Origin: an uncultured Bacilli bacterium
Lineage (GTDB): Bacteria > Bacillota_I > Bacilli_A > RF39 > UBA660
Assembly: GCA_934095865.1 (NCBI GenBank)
Contig: CAKOKU010000001.1
Span: 62,001-126,000, forward strand
DNA length: 64,000 bases
Direction: 5' to 3'
The position numbers were made by a program, and so were the translations under genes. Below the pieces are notes generated by a model. That model had not been told where the DNA came from. It saw only the letters and a list, made by a program, of their open reading frames with translations, and did not search any database. Below, piece after piece: positions 40,993 to 48,656 of the stretch; position 1 is the stretch's first letter; each line of letters starts with the position of its first letter.

Positions 40993-41855
40993 TGGTTATT
41001 GGCGGTTCAAAAAAAGAAGTTATTAAAAATATTCAACAAAATATTTTAGATAATGAATTAAATAAAAAAGTAGAAGTAAATGATGCTACTTTAAATGATG
41101 AAGAGATTGCTAAATATTTAGATACTTTTTATAAGAATAAGAATAAAAAAATAAGTTATTGGTTCAAACATCATAGTGCTAACGGAATAGTTAGAAAATA
41201 TATGAAAATGCTGGATAATGATATTACAATTAAGGGTTTAGAAAATATTAAAGATTTAGATTTAAGTAATGGGGCTATAATCACTTCTAATCATTTTAAT
41301 CCTCTAGATACTTTTATTATCAGAAAATTAGTTGAAAAAGTTTTAAAAAAAGACTTATATATTGTTATTCAAGATACTAATTTAGCAATGCCAGGAATGT
41401 TAGGCTTTTTAATGAATTATGTTAATGTTATTCCGGTGAGTAAAAGTCCCACTTATTTAGCTGGTACCTTTAAAGAAACTTTAAAAAGTGTATTAGATAT
41501 TGGTGCCATTGTATTAATTTATCCGGAAGAAGAAATGTGGTTTAATTACCGAAAAATAAGACCTTTAAAAAGAGGAGCTTATCAGTATGCAGCGGTTTTA
41601 AATGTTCCTGTTATTTCTTGCTTTACTAAAATAGAAGATACAGATATTCCAGATAATGATGAATTTAATAAAACTTTATATGAATTAAATGTTTTGGGAG
41701 TTTTATATCCTGATAAGGATGTTAGTCCAAGAACCAATAGTATAAATATGTTAAATCAAGATTATAGTTGGAAAAAGACAGCTTATGAAAAGCTATATAA
41801 TGAAAAACTTGATTATACTTTTAATGTTAAAGATATAGCTGGTTGGCGTGAATAA
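40992..41855 (+). CDS. PlsC-type acyltransferase
   Basis: Lysophospholipid acyltransferase family. The HX4D catalytic motif is His101-Asp106 in SNHFNPLD, and the glycerophosphate/substrate-binding block IYPEEEMWFNYRKIRPLKRG follows, similar to the EGTRS block of PlsC. A ~75-residue N-terminal extension precedes the catalytic core and has no clear membrane helix. Its ATG shares a base with the stop of the glycosyltransferase gene. Likely acyl acceptor is the product of the tandem glycosyltransferase or a lipid precursor, and the acyl donor could be the operon's own acyl carrier protein (inference). Confidence 0.85.
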   Translation: MVIGGSKKEVIKNIQQNILDNELNKKVEVNDATLNDEEIAKYLDTFYKNKNKKISYWFKHHSANGIVRKYMKMLDNDITIKGLENIKDLDLSNGAIITSNHFNPLDTFIIRKLVEKVLKKDLYIVIQDTNLAMPGMLGFLMNYVNVIPVSKSPTYLAGTFKETLKSVLDIGAIVLIYPEEEMWFNYRKIRPLKRGAYQYAAVLNVPVISCFTKIEDTDIPDNDEFNKTLYELNVLGVLYPDKDVSPRTNSINMLNQDYSWKKTAYEKLYNEKLDYTFNVKDIAGWRE

Positions 41856-41856
41856 A

Positions 41857-41893
41857 AAAGTTATTGTTTTGTTGTAAGGATAACTTCTTTTTC
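41857..41893. terminator. Bidirectional terminator between the acyltransferase gene and tmcAL
   Basis: AAGTTAT and ATAACTT pair across a 15-base loop, with an A run on the left and a C-T5 run on the right. The two genes are only five bases apart, so their ends lie within the hairpin. Confidence 0.6.
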
Positions 41894-42970
41894 TTTATAG
41901 AATGGTTTATTTTTTATTTCTTCTTGGTAAAAAGAAGAATTAGTTAATACATCATAGATTGAGGTACTAATTAGTTCGTATTTATAGCAAGTTGTATGTT
42001 TATAATTTTCTTTAATATTTTGGTCTTTGATGTATTTTTTCCCTTTTTGGTTATAGGCTGAAATTCTTAAGTAATCTTCAAGGGGGTAATCTTTTTTAAT
42101 GCCTAGTAAAATATGGATAAGCATTCTATTAATTCGATTATAAGTATATCTTTTGGTTTTAATTTTGTTTATTAATTCTTCTAGACTTTGGCATTTAATA
42201 ATTACTTTCTTTAATAAAAAGTCTAATCCTTCACTAACATCAAGGTAAGAATTTAAGTTACTATCAGTCATGATTTTAGTTTTTAGAATATTAAAATATA
42301 GGGAATAATCTGGTTTTATTAAGTAATTAGAGTATGATGTATATTTTGTTATAAGCTCGTTATTTAAGAATTTGTTTCGAATATTGCTAGCACTGATAAT
42401 TTTTTCATTGCTAGTTATATCTAAGTAATTGTTTGTTCTTTTGATTGTTTGAATCTGAATGTTAGGGTTAATTTTGTTAACAGCTTTAATATAAGATATT
42501 CCTAATAAATCATTGGAGTTAAAATCAAATTCTACTTTTAGGGCCTTAGCAAGTGCCGTTGGATAATTAAGGCCTTCTTCTAAATAAGATTTAACTTCTT
42601 TTTGGTAACTATCTTCTTCTTGCTTGGCTGCTAGGCTTTTTAGTAAGGTAATGTCATTACATTCACTACCAAATACTAGGGTATCAATGTGCATTTTATT
42701 TAATATTTTTATACTTTGATAGGCAAAGATGTCGGCACTTTGAACCGTATATAAAGTTGGAAGTTCTAAGGTTGTATCAATGTTTTCATCTAAGGCAATT
42801 TTTCCTTTTGTAATTTTAGGAAGGATACTAATATCACCTCTCTGAGTAAAGTTACCACCTAAAATACAGATAATTAAACTATCAGGATATAGTTCTTTAA
42901 TTTTTTTTATTTGGTATGCATGCCCATTATGAAAAGGATTATACTCTGCAACAAGCCCGATTACTCTCAT
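41861..42970 (-). CDS. tmcAL: tRNA(Met) cytidine acetate ligase
   Basis: Family formerly called YlbM: forms acetyl-AMP and acetylates C34 of elongator tRNA-Met. N-terminal nucleotidyltransferase fold with VAEYNPFHNGHAYQI, then ILGGNFTQRGD and LELPTLYTVQSADIFA, all hallmark segments; FGSEC and ISASNIR follow. Length ~369 is normal. The ATG at 42970 is preceded by GGAGG five bases upstream; an in-frame ATG at 42982 overlaps that site and is unlikely. Confidence 0.93.
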   Translation of the reverse strand: MRVIGLVAEYNPFHNGHAYQIKKIKELYPDSLIICILGGNFTQRGDISILPKITKGKIALDENIDTTLELPTLYTVQSADIFAYQSIKILNKMHIDTLVFGSECNDITLLKSLAAKQEEDSYQKEVKSYLEEGLNYPTALAKALKVEFDFNSNDLLGISYIKAVNKINPNIQIQTIKRTNNYLDITSNEKIISASNIRNKFLNNELITKYTSYSNYLIKPDYSLYFNILKTKIMTDSNLNSYLDVSEGLDFLLKKVIIKCQSLEELINKIKTKRYTYNRINRMLIHILLGIKKDYPLEDYLRISAYNQKGKKYIKDQNIKENYKHTTCYKYELISTSIYDVLTNSSFYQEEIKNKPFYKEKEVILTTKQ

Positions 42971-42990
42971 ATTTGCCTCCATTTGGTTTT

Positions 42991-43019
42991 AGTATAATCT
43001 AAATATTAATCCTAAGCAA
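42991..43019 (-). promoter_or_regulatory. Promoter of tmcAL
   Basis: On the minus strand TTGCTT (43019-43014), 17-base spacer, TATACT (42996-42991), about 20 bases before the gene start. Confidence 0.7.
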
Positions 43020-43022
43020 GTG

Positions 43023-43051
43023 TTGAATAAATAAAATAATTATTATATAAT
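43023..43051 (+). promoter_or_regulatory. Promoter of yceD-rpmF
   Basis: TTGAAT (43023-43028), 17-base spacer, TATAAT (43046-43051). It is back to back with the tmcAL promoter. Confidence 0.7.
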
Positions 43052-43078
43052 TTAAATACTTAAAGGAAGTGAATCTCT

Positions 43079-43564
43079 GTGGAATTTGATTTAAATAAAA
43101 TAACAGATCAAGGTATTATCATTGATACTAGGATATCTTTTGGAGAAGAATATTTAAAAATATCTCAAATAAAGAAGTTGGATGATGTTAAAGTTACAGG
43201 TCGTATTTATTATTCATTATCAAAAGAAGTTATTTTTTCTGGTAAAGTAAGCGGTGAAATGATATTAGAAGACGGTTATACATTAGAAGAAGTACCTTAT
43301 CCATTTGAAGTACAAATAGAACAAGTTTTAGCAGATTATTCAAGTGAAGAAGCGGAAAAAAAGTGTAAAAGAACTAAAAATATACTTGACCTAAAAGAAG
43401 TTTTATGGGAGAATATTGTACTGGAAGTTCCCATTGTTGCCAAAAGTAACAAAGATGTATTAATTAAGAGCGGTAATGGTTGGGAAGTAAGAGATGAAAT
43501 TTCCAAAAAAGATGATCCAAGATTAGAGTGCTTTAGAGCTCTACTTGATGAAGGGAAGGAGTGA
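43079..43564 (+). CDS. yceD: YceD/DUF177 family protein
   Basis: 161 residues, GTG start with AAGGAAGTGA upstream. The family is a probable 23S rRNA accumulation/large-subunit factor encoded in front of rpmF in many bacteria. Here the beta-rich N-terminal region with [20 protein letters not shown] and the later [18 protein letters not shown] fit DUF177. Unlike many members it lacks a clear pair of cysteines in the middle. The rpmF start follows five bases after its stop. Confidence 0.85.
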   Translation: MEFDLNKITDQGIIIDTRISFGEEYLKISQIKKLDDVKVTGRIYYSLSKEVIFSGKVSGEMILEDGYTLEEVPYPFEVQIEQVLADYSSEEAEKKCKRTKNILDLKEVLWENIVLEVPIVAKSNKDVLIKSGNGWEVRDEISKKDDPRLECFRALLDEGKE

Positions 43565-43568
43565 AACT

Positions 43569-43766
43569 ATGGCAGTTCCATTTAGAAGAACAAGTAAAAC
43601 TAAAAAAAGAATGCGTCGTACTCACTTGAAAAAAGAAGTTGGAGCATTAACTACATGTCCTAAATGTGGTGCTACTATCCAACCTCATCGTGCTTGTATG
43701 GCATGTGGGTTCTACAAAGGCAAAGATGTTTTAAATAAACAAACTGAAGAAGAAACTACAAAATAA
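43569..43766 (+). CDS. rpmF: 50S ribosomal protein L32
   Basis: 65 residues starting [19 protein letters not shown], the classic L32 N terminus. It is the zinc-binding form, with CPKC and CMAC pairs. GGAAGGAG lies upstream of the ATG at 43569. In operon with yceD. Confidence 0.96.
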   Translation: MAVPFRRTSKTKKRMRRTHLKKEVGALTTCPKCGATIQPHRACMACGFYKGKDVLNKQTEEETTK

Positions 43767-43770
43767 TAAA

Positions 43771-43800
43771 AAGCTACTATTAATTTAGTGGCTTTTATTT
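43771..43800 (+). terminator. Terminator after rpmF
   Basis: AGCTACTA (43771-43778) pairs with TAGTGGCT (43785-43792; one G-T pair), with flanking A and T runs that could also serve the convergent pseudogene. Confidence 0.75.
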
Positions 43801-43810
43801 TGGAAAAAAA

Positions 43811-44737
43811 TTAATTTAATATATTGGCATTATTAAATATGTTAATATCAGTAAATATTTTTTTGACTGAACTTGTATAATCTAAAATATATTCTTTAGT
43901 CTTGGTATTTTCAAAGAGAATAATATGTTCCATAAAATTTAATATTAGTGTATAAGTAAGTTGTAAATTAAATGAGACAGGAATTTTATTATTATAGCAA
44001 CCATTAATAAAACCTTTAAAGAACTCTTTATTTTGTGGATGTTTGTAGGCGGCCATTAACGAATAGCGGAAATTCATGACAAAATAGTCATAACTTGTCG
44101 CATCAACATCAATTATATATAATTCATTTTTGCTATTTAGAATAATATTTTTAGGGTGCATATCCGAATGAATTAAAACTTTCTTTTCGGATTTGAAAGC
44201 ACTAGTAAGTTCTTTTAGACGGTCAGCTATTTTTTGAACTTCTTCTTTTGAGAAAATTGTTTGAAGGTAGGATAGACTTGAGTTATACACTTTTAAGAAT
44301 TGAGAGGTAGTCTTAGTGGTTAAATCTATAAGACTATATTATCTAACTTTGATATTTGAATGCCTTTGTTGATTAAGGAAATGATAGTTTTGACCTATAT
44401 CTTTACCCCATTTATAAAAATTTCCTTCATTAAATGTGGTATATAATTTATTTAAGGGCGTTCCTTTAATATATTTATAAATTATATAAGTATAATTTTC
44501 AATAATTCCATAATCTAGTAATTCAATTGAATTGATATTGGCATTTTTATAAGTCTTAACAATATTAACAAAGTTATCAATATCAATACAGTCACTTTTA
44601 ATTATTTTTAAAAGATAAGTTTTATTATTGTCTTCGACTTTTCTAATAATTTCCCCTGAGGCCGTATCCGTTATTTCGGTATATTTAGCTTGTGAACTAA
44701 AAAAGGAGATTTTTTTAATTAAATTTTCATTATCCAT
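43811..44737 (-). pseudogene. Choline/aminoglycoside-kinase-like gene interrupted by one in-frame stop
   Basis: Two open stretches, 44737-44342 and 44338-43811, lie in exactly the same frame and are separated only by a TAA at 44341-44339. Joined, they make a ~308-residue APH/choline kinase-type protein: the first part has the kinase N lobe (TYLLKIIKS, IIYKYIKGTPLNKL); the second has the catalytic loop LIHSDMHPKNIIL and the metal-binding IIDVDA. Everything between is open and of the same composition, so this is a recent nonsense mutation, a sequencing error, or a rare readthrough. A GTG at 44290 could restart translation but without the N lobe. Substrate unknown. Confidence 0.85.
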
Positions 44738-44845
44738 ATCATTTTTACTTATAAGAAAATTGTATCATTAATTAATTAGAGGAGTAAATAAATTTTATTA
44801 ATAATTAGGGAAAATATGTTATACTATGATTATAGGAGGAAAGTT

Positions 44846-45391
44846 ATGAAGTGGATTATTTTAATAGTAGTGGTACTTATTATTTTATATGTTATTTCAA
44901 CATATAATGCTTTAGTAGGACTACGTAACAAAGTAAAAAATCAATGGTCTCAAATCGACGTTCAATTAAAGAGAAGATTCGATTTAATTCCTAATTTAGT
45001 TGAAACAGTAAAGGGTTATGCTTCTCATGAAAAAGATACTTTAGAAGGCGTAATTAAAGCTCGTAACGAGTATTTATCAAGTGAGACACCAGAAGATAAG
45101 ATTAAGGCTAATAATGATTTAAACAAAGTAGTTACTAAATTGTTTGCTTTAGCAGAAAGTTATCCAGATTTAAAAGCTGATACTAGTTTTATAGAATTAC
45201 AAAAAACACTTAAAGATACTGAAGATAAAATTTCTTATGCTCGTCAATTTTATAATGATGTAGCAATGAAATACAATAATAAAATAGAAGTATTTCCAAG
45301 TAATATTGTTGCTGGCATGTTTAGCTTTAAAGCATCAGCTTACTTTAATGCAACTGAAGAAGAACGTGAAAACGTTAAAGTTAAATTTTAA
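44846..45391 (+). CDS. lemA: LemA family protein
   Basis: 181 residues. N-terminal membrane segment (WIILIVVVLIILYVIS) with a short outside N terminus, then the long helical LemA domain beginning YNALVGLRNKVKNQWSQIDV and including RRFDLIPNLVETVKGYA. Function of the family is not established; it is often near htpX, which is not here. The ATG at 44846 follows TATAGGAGGAAAG; an earlier in-frame ATG at 44816 lies in the likely -10 region (TATACT at 44819-44824). Confidence 0.92.
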   Translation: MKWIILIVVVLIILYVISTYNALVGLRNKVKNQWSQIDVQLKRRFDLIPNLVETVKGYASHEKDTLEGVIKARNEYLSSETPEDKIKANNDLNKVVTKLFALAESYPDLKADTSFIELQKTLKDTEDKISYARQFYNDVAMKYNNKIEVFPSNIVAGMFSFKASAYFNATEEERENVKVKF

Positions 45392-45392
45392 G

Positions 45393-45416
45393 GAAGAATT
45401 AATTTTCTTCTTTTTT
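45393..45416 (+). terminator. Terminator after lemA
   Basis: GAAGAA (45394-45399) pairs with TTCTTC (45405-45410) across a TTAATT loop core, followed by six T. Confidence 0.75.
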
Positions 45417-45486
45417 CTTTACTTTTAGACTGATAATTGCTATAAAGCCTAGGAATATGGTATATTTAAAGAGGTAAGGTGATAAT

Positions 45487-46164
45487 ATGCGTGGTAAAAT
45501 TATAGTAATAGAAGGTACAGAATGTTCTGGTAAGGATACTCAAGTTCATTTATTGGTGCAACGTCTTAGAAAAGAAGGGCGTAAGGTTGAACATTTTGCT
45601 TTTCCTATGTATGAATCGCCAACTGGTAAAATTATTGGTGGCCCTTATTTAGGTAAAGAGTATATTTCCCCATCATATTTTAAAGAAAACATTACGGCAA
45701 TTGACCCTAAAGTGTCCGCTCTTTATTATGCTGCTGACAGAAGATATAATTATAAAATGATAAATTCTTATTTAGATGAAGGCTATGATGTTATTTTAGA
45801 TCGTTATGTCGAATCAAATATGGCTTATCAAGGATGTAAAATTCAAGATAAAGAAGAAAGATTAAAACTTTATAAATGGTTAGAAACTTTAGAATACGAC
45901 CTTTTAGAATTACCACGCCCAGATTTTACTATTTTACTTCATATGCCATATAAAATGGTTATTGAATTAAAAAGAGGAAGAATTGGCTATGATGATACCA
46001 AAGATTCACCGCAATATATAAAAAATAGTGAAGAAACTTATTTAGAATTAGCAACTTTAAAAAAGTATCAAGTTATAAGTTGTACAAAAAATGCTAAATT
46101 AAAAGATATGTTAGATATTCATGAAGAAATATATGACTTAATAAAAAAAGAGGTATTTAAGTAA
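45487..46164 (+). CDS. tmk: Thymidylate kinase
   Basis: Phosphorylates dTMP to dTDP. P-loop IEGTECSGKDTQ (residues 8-19), the DR(Y/F/H) motif in VILDRYVESNMAYQG, and a lid segment (LKRGRIGYDD). At 225 residues it is slightly longer than the usual ~210. The P-loop with Glu-Cys and Lys-Asp differs from the common DGSGKST form, which occurs in a divergent subgroup. SD AAGGTGATA precedes the ATG. Confidence 0.9.
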   Translation: MRGKIIVIEGTECSGKDTQVHLLVQRLRKEGRKVEHFAFPMYESPTGKIIGGPYLGKEYISPSYFKENITAIDPKVSALYYAADRRYNYKMINSYLDEGYDVILDRYVESNMAYQGCKIQDKEERLKLYKWLETLEYDLLELPRPDFTILLHMPYKMVIELKRGRIGYDDTKDSPQYIKNSEETYLELATLKKYQVISCTKNAKLKDMLDIHEEIYDLIKKEVFK

Positions 46165-46197
46165 GGAAATATATGGTAAAATGATGACGTGATGTGT

Positions 46198-46938
46198 ATG
46201 GAAGTTATAACTAGTTTAGATAACAAAAAAATTAAAAATATTTGTCGTTTACAAGAAAAAAAATACCGTGATGAAGTTGGGTTGTTTTTGGTGGAAACTA
46301 ATAATATTTTAGAAGAAGCTTATAATAGTAATTTACTAGAAGAAGTATATGTTTTAGAAGGATATGAATGTAATTATGAAGTTCCTAAATACTATGTTTC
46401 TTTAAATGTAATGAAAAAAATGAGTAGTCTTAGTAGTCCTGGTAAGGTAGTTGGAGTGGTAAAAAAGTTGCCGGAACTTCCTTATAAAAATCGTCTACTA
46501 ATTTTAGATAATATTCAAGATCCTGGAAATTTAGGAACCACCATCAGAAGTGCAGTTGCTTTTAATGTTGATACAATTGTACTTGGGGATACTTGTGTTG
46601 ATTTATATAACGACAAGACTGTACGTGCCAGCGAAGGAATGCTATTTAAAATTAATGTTATTCGTCGTGAATTAAAAAGTTTTCTTACAGAACTTAAAAA
46701 TAATAATTATAAAATTTATGGAACCGATGTAGTTAATGGTCAAGTTGTTAGTGAAGTTACTTTTGGTAGTAAATGTGCCATTGTAATTGGTAGTGAAGGT
46801 AATGGCGTTAGTAAAGAAATCAAAGAAATGACAGAAGATAATATCTATATTCCTATGTCTTATAAAACAGAGAGTTTAAATGCTAGCGTAGCAGCTTCAA
46901 TAATAATGTATGAAATGAGTAAGAACGATTATGAATGA
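46198..46938 (+). CDS. TrmH/SpoU-family RNA 2'-O-methyltransferase
   Basis: N-terminal L30-like substrate-binding domain (VITSLDNKKIKNICRLQEKK, FLVETNNIL) and C-terminal SPOUT knot domain with the three motifs LDNIQDPGNLGTTIRSA, VIGSEGNGVS and IPMSYKTESLNASVAASIIM. Probably methylates 23S rRNA, like RlmB or YsgA; the exact nucleotide cannot be told. In-frame starts occur at GTG 46189, ATG 46192 and ATG 46198; the last gives the normal N terminus. The end overlaps rimM by 8 bases. An extended -10 (TGGTAAAAT, -10 at 46176-46181) lies just upstream. Confidence 0.9.
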   Translation: MEVITSLDNKKIKNICRLQEKKYRDEVGLFLVETNNILEEAYNSNLLEEVYVLEGYECNYEVPKYYVSLNVMKKMSSLSSPGKVVGVVKKLPELPYKNRLLILDNIQDPGNLGTTIRSAVAFNVDTIVLGDTCVDLYNDKTVRASEGMLFKINVIRRELKSFLTELKNNNYKIYGTDVVNGQVVSEVTFGSKCAIVIGSEGNGVSKEIKEMTEDNIYIPMSYKTESLNASVAASIIMYEMSKNDYE

Positions 46939-47425
46939 TTTTGTTTGTATAGGAAAATTAGTAAATACTCATGGTATTAAAGGTGAAGTAAGAATTTTAT
47001 CTGATTTTGATTATAAAGAACGTGTATTTAAAAAAGGGGTAAGCTTTTATTTAGGTAAAGAAAAACAAGAACTTATGGTTAGTAGTTACCGTCATCATAA
47101 AATGTTTGAAATGGTTACTTTTGAAGGTCTTAACAATATTAATGATGTTTTAAAATATAAGGGAGATTATGTTTTTGTTAAGAGAACTACTTTAGATTTA
47201 GAAAATGAAGAATATGTTTTAAGTGATACAATTGGTTGTCTTGTATATGATAAAGATAAATTAATTGGGACTGTAAAAGATTATTATCTTGATAATGGTA
47301 ATACTATTTTAGAAATAGAAGGTAAAAAAATATTTTATATTCCTATAAAATCGCCTTGTATTAAAAATATCAATACCGAAAATAGGATAATAAAAACCGA
47401 TGGGGGTGAAGAGTTTATTTTATGA
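46931..47425 (+). CDS. rimM: Ribosome maturation factor RimM
   Basis: 30S assembly factor binding protein S19. N-terminal beta-barrel with GKLVNTHGIKGEVRILSD (diagnostic) and C-terminal PRC-like barrel (DTIGCLVYDKDKLIGTVKDY, then FYIPIKSPCIKNI). Length 164 is normal. Starts inside the preceding methyltransferase gene and its TGA overlaps the trmD ATG. Confidence 0.95.
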   Translation: MNDFVCIGKLVNTHGIKGEVRILSDFDYKERVFKKGVSFYLGKEKQELMVSSYRHHKMFEMVTFEGLNNINDVLKYKGDYVFVKRTTLDLENEEYVLSDTIGCLVYDKDKLIGTVKDYYLDNGNTILEIEGKKIFYIPIKSPCIKNINTENRIIKTDGGEEFIL

Positions 47426-48090
47426 AAATAGATATTTTAACACTTTTTCCAGATATAATTAAAGGCTTTTTAAGTGAGTCTATAATTAAGCGTAGTATAG
47501 AAAAAGGTTTAGTAGAAATTAATGTTCATGATTTTCGAAAGTATAGTTTACGTAGTAATAATCAAGTTGATGATACCCCATATGGCGGTGGTGCCGGTAT
47601 GGTTTTGCAATGTGAACCAATATTTCGTTGTATTGATGCGATTAAACAAGCGGATAGTAAAATTATTTTGGTAACCCCTGATGGCCAAACTTATAATCAA
47701 GGAATAGCTAAGTCTTTAAAAAAAGAAAAACATCTTATTATAATTTGTGGGCATTATGAAGGTTTTGATGAAAGAATTAGAAGCTTGGCTGATTTGGAAC
47801 TTAGTATTGGTGATTATATCCTAACTGGTGGGGAACTTGCGGCGGGGGTTATTACGGATAGTATTGTTCGTCTTCTTGATGGGGCGATTAATAAAGATTC
47901 TTTGGATAGTGAATCGTTTGAAGATAATTTGCTCGACTATCCGACTTATACTAAACCAGCTGAATTTAGAGGCCTTAAAGTTCCTGAAGTATTACTTAGT
48001 GGGAATCATCAAAAAATAGCTCTTTGGCGTCAAGAGATGCGCATAAAAAAAACAGAGGAACGTCGTCCAGATTTAATTAATAAGAAGTAG
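47422..48090 (+). CDS. trmD: tRNA (guanine37-N1)-methyltransferase
   Basis: SPOUT enzyme methylating G37 of tRNAs, preventing frameshifts. Motifs: ILTLFPDIIKGFLSESI at the start, VDDTPYGGGAGMVLQ, ICGHYEGFDERI, and SIGDYILTGGELAA in the knot, followed by LDYPTYTKPAEFRGL. Length 222, normal. The rimM-trmD pair is conserved; rpsP and rplS, often next to it, are absent here. Confidence 0.97.
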   Translation: MKIDILTLFPDIIKGFLSESIIKRSIEKGLVEINVHDFRKYSLRSNNQVDDTPYGGGAGMVLQCEPIFRCIDAIKQADSKIILVTPDGQTYNQGIAKSLKKEKHLIIICGHYEGFDERIRSLADLELSIGDYILTGGELAAGVITDSIVRLLDGAINKDSLDSESFEDNLLDYPTYTKPAEFRGLKVPEVLLSGNHQKIALWRQEMRIKKTEERRPDLINKK

Positions 48091-48097
48091 GTGGATT

Positions 48098-48538
48098 ATG
48101 GCATATGTTTTAACAAAAAATAATGAAAAGATGGCTTTATATAGTTTGCCTAGCATGGATGGGTATAGTTTTAGTCCAAGAAAAAATAAAACCATAATTA
48201 GTGTTAATAAAGTTGTTGTCGTAAATCCAGTTTTGGTTGATAATATTTTATCAATAAAATTTAATGAAAAATTTAGAGCTTTATTGCAAATGGCTCAATA
48301 TGTTTTAAATAGTGATACTGATGATACTTCAGGAATTGCCATTGCCTTAGATGAAGTAGCTATGTTAAAAGGAATTTTATTAAATCGTTATCAACATTTC
48401 TTAAGTAAAGAAAAAGAAGAATTGTTTTTACAAAAGTTACGAATTATTGAAAATCAATTGCGCAGTAAAGAAGTAGCTATGCGTACGAATTATTATCAGA
48501 TAATGGAAGAAGAGCAAAGTAAGGGTAAATCTCGTTAA
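48098..48538 (+). CDS. Unknown protein downstream of trmD
   Basis: 146 residues, seven bases after trmD with TAGGTGGA before the ATG, so co-transcribed. Predicted alpha-helical from about residue 55 onward (FRALLQMAQYVLNSD, ALDEVAMLKGILLNRYQHFL, LFLQKLRIIENQLRSKEVAM), with a short beta N terminus. No membrane segment or recognised motif. A terminator follows. Confidence 0.7.
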   Translation: MAYVLTKNNEKMALYSLPSMDGYSFSPRKNKTIISVNKVVVVNPVLVDNILSIKFNEKFRALLQMAQYVLNSDTDDTSGIAIALDEVAMLKGILLNRYQHFLSKEKEELFLQKLRIIENQLRSKEVAMRTNYYQIMEEEQSKGKSR

Positions 48539-48539
48539 G

Positions 48540-48567
48540 ACTATAAATGTAAACTTATAGTTTTTTT
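48540..48567 (+). terminator. Terminator of the rimM-trmD operon
   Basis: ACTATAA (48540-48546) pairs perfectly with TTATAGT (48555-48561), followed by a T run. Confidence 0.85.
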
Positions 48568-48656
48568 AAAATGTAGATTATTTTAATTTATTAAATGGCA
48601 TTCATTTACTATAATTGGTTGTCCGTGATATAATCTTATTAAAATAAGAGGTTGAA

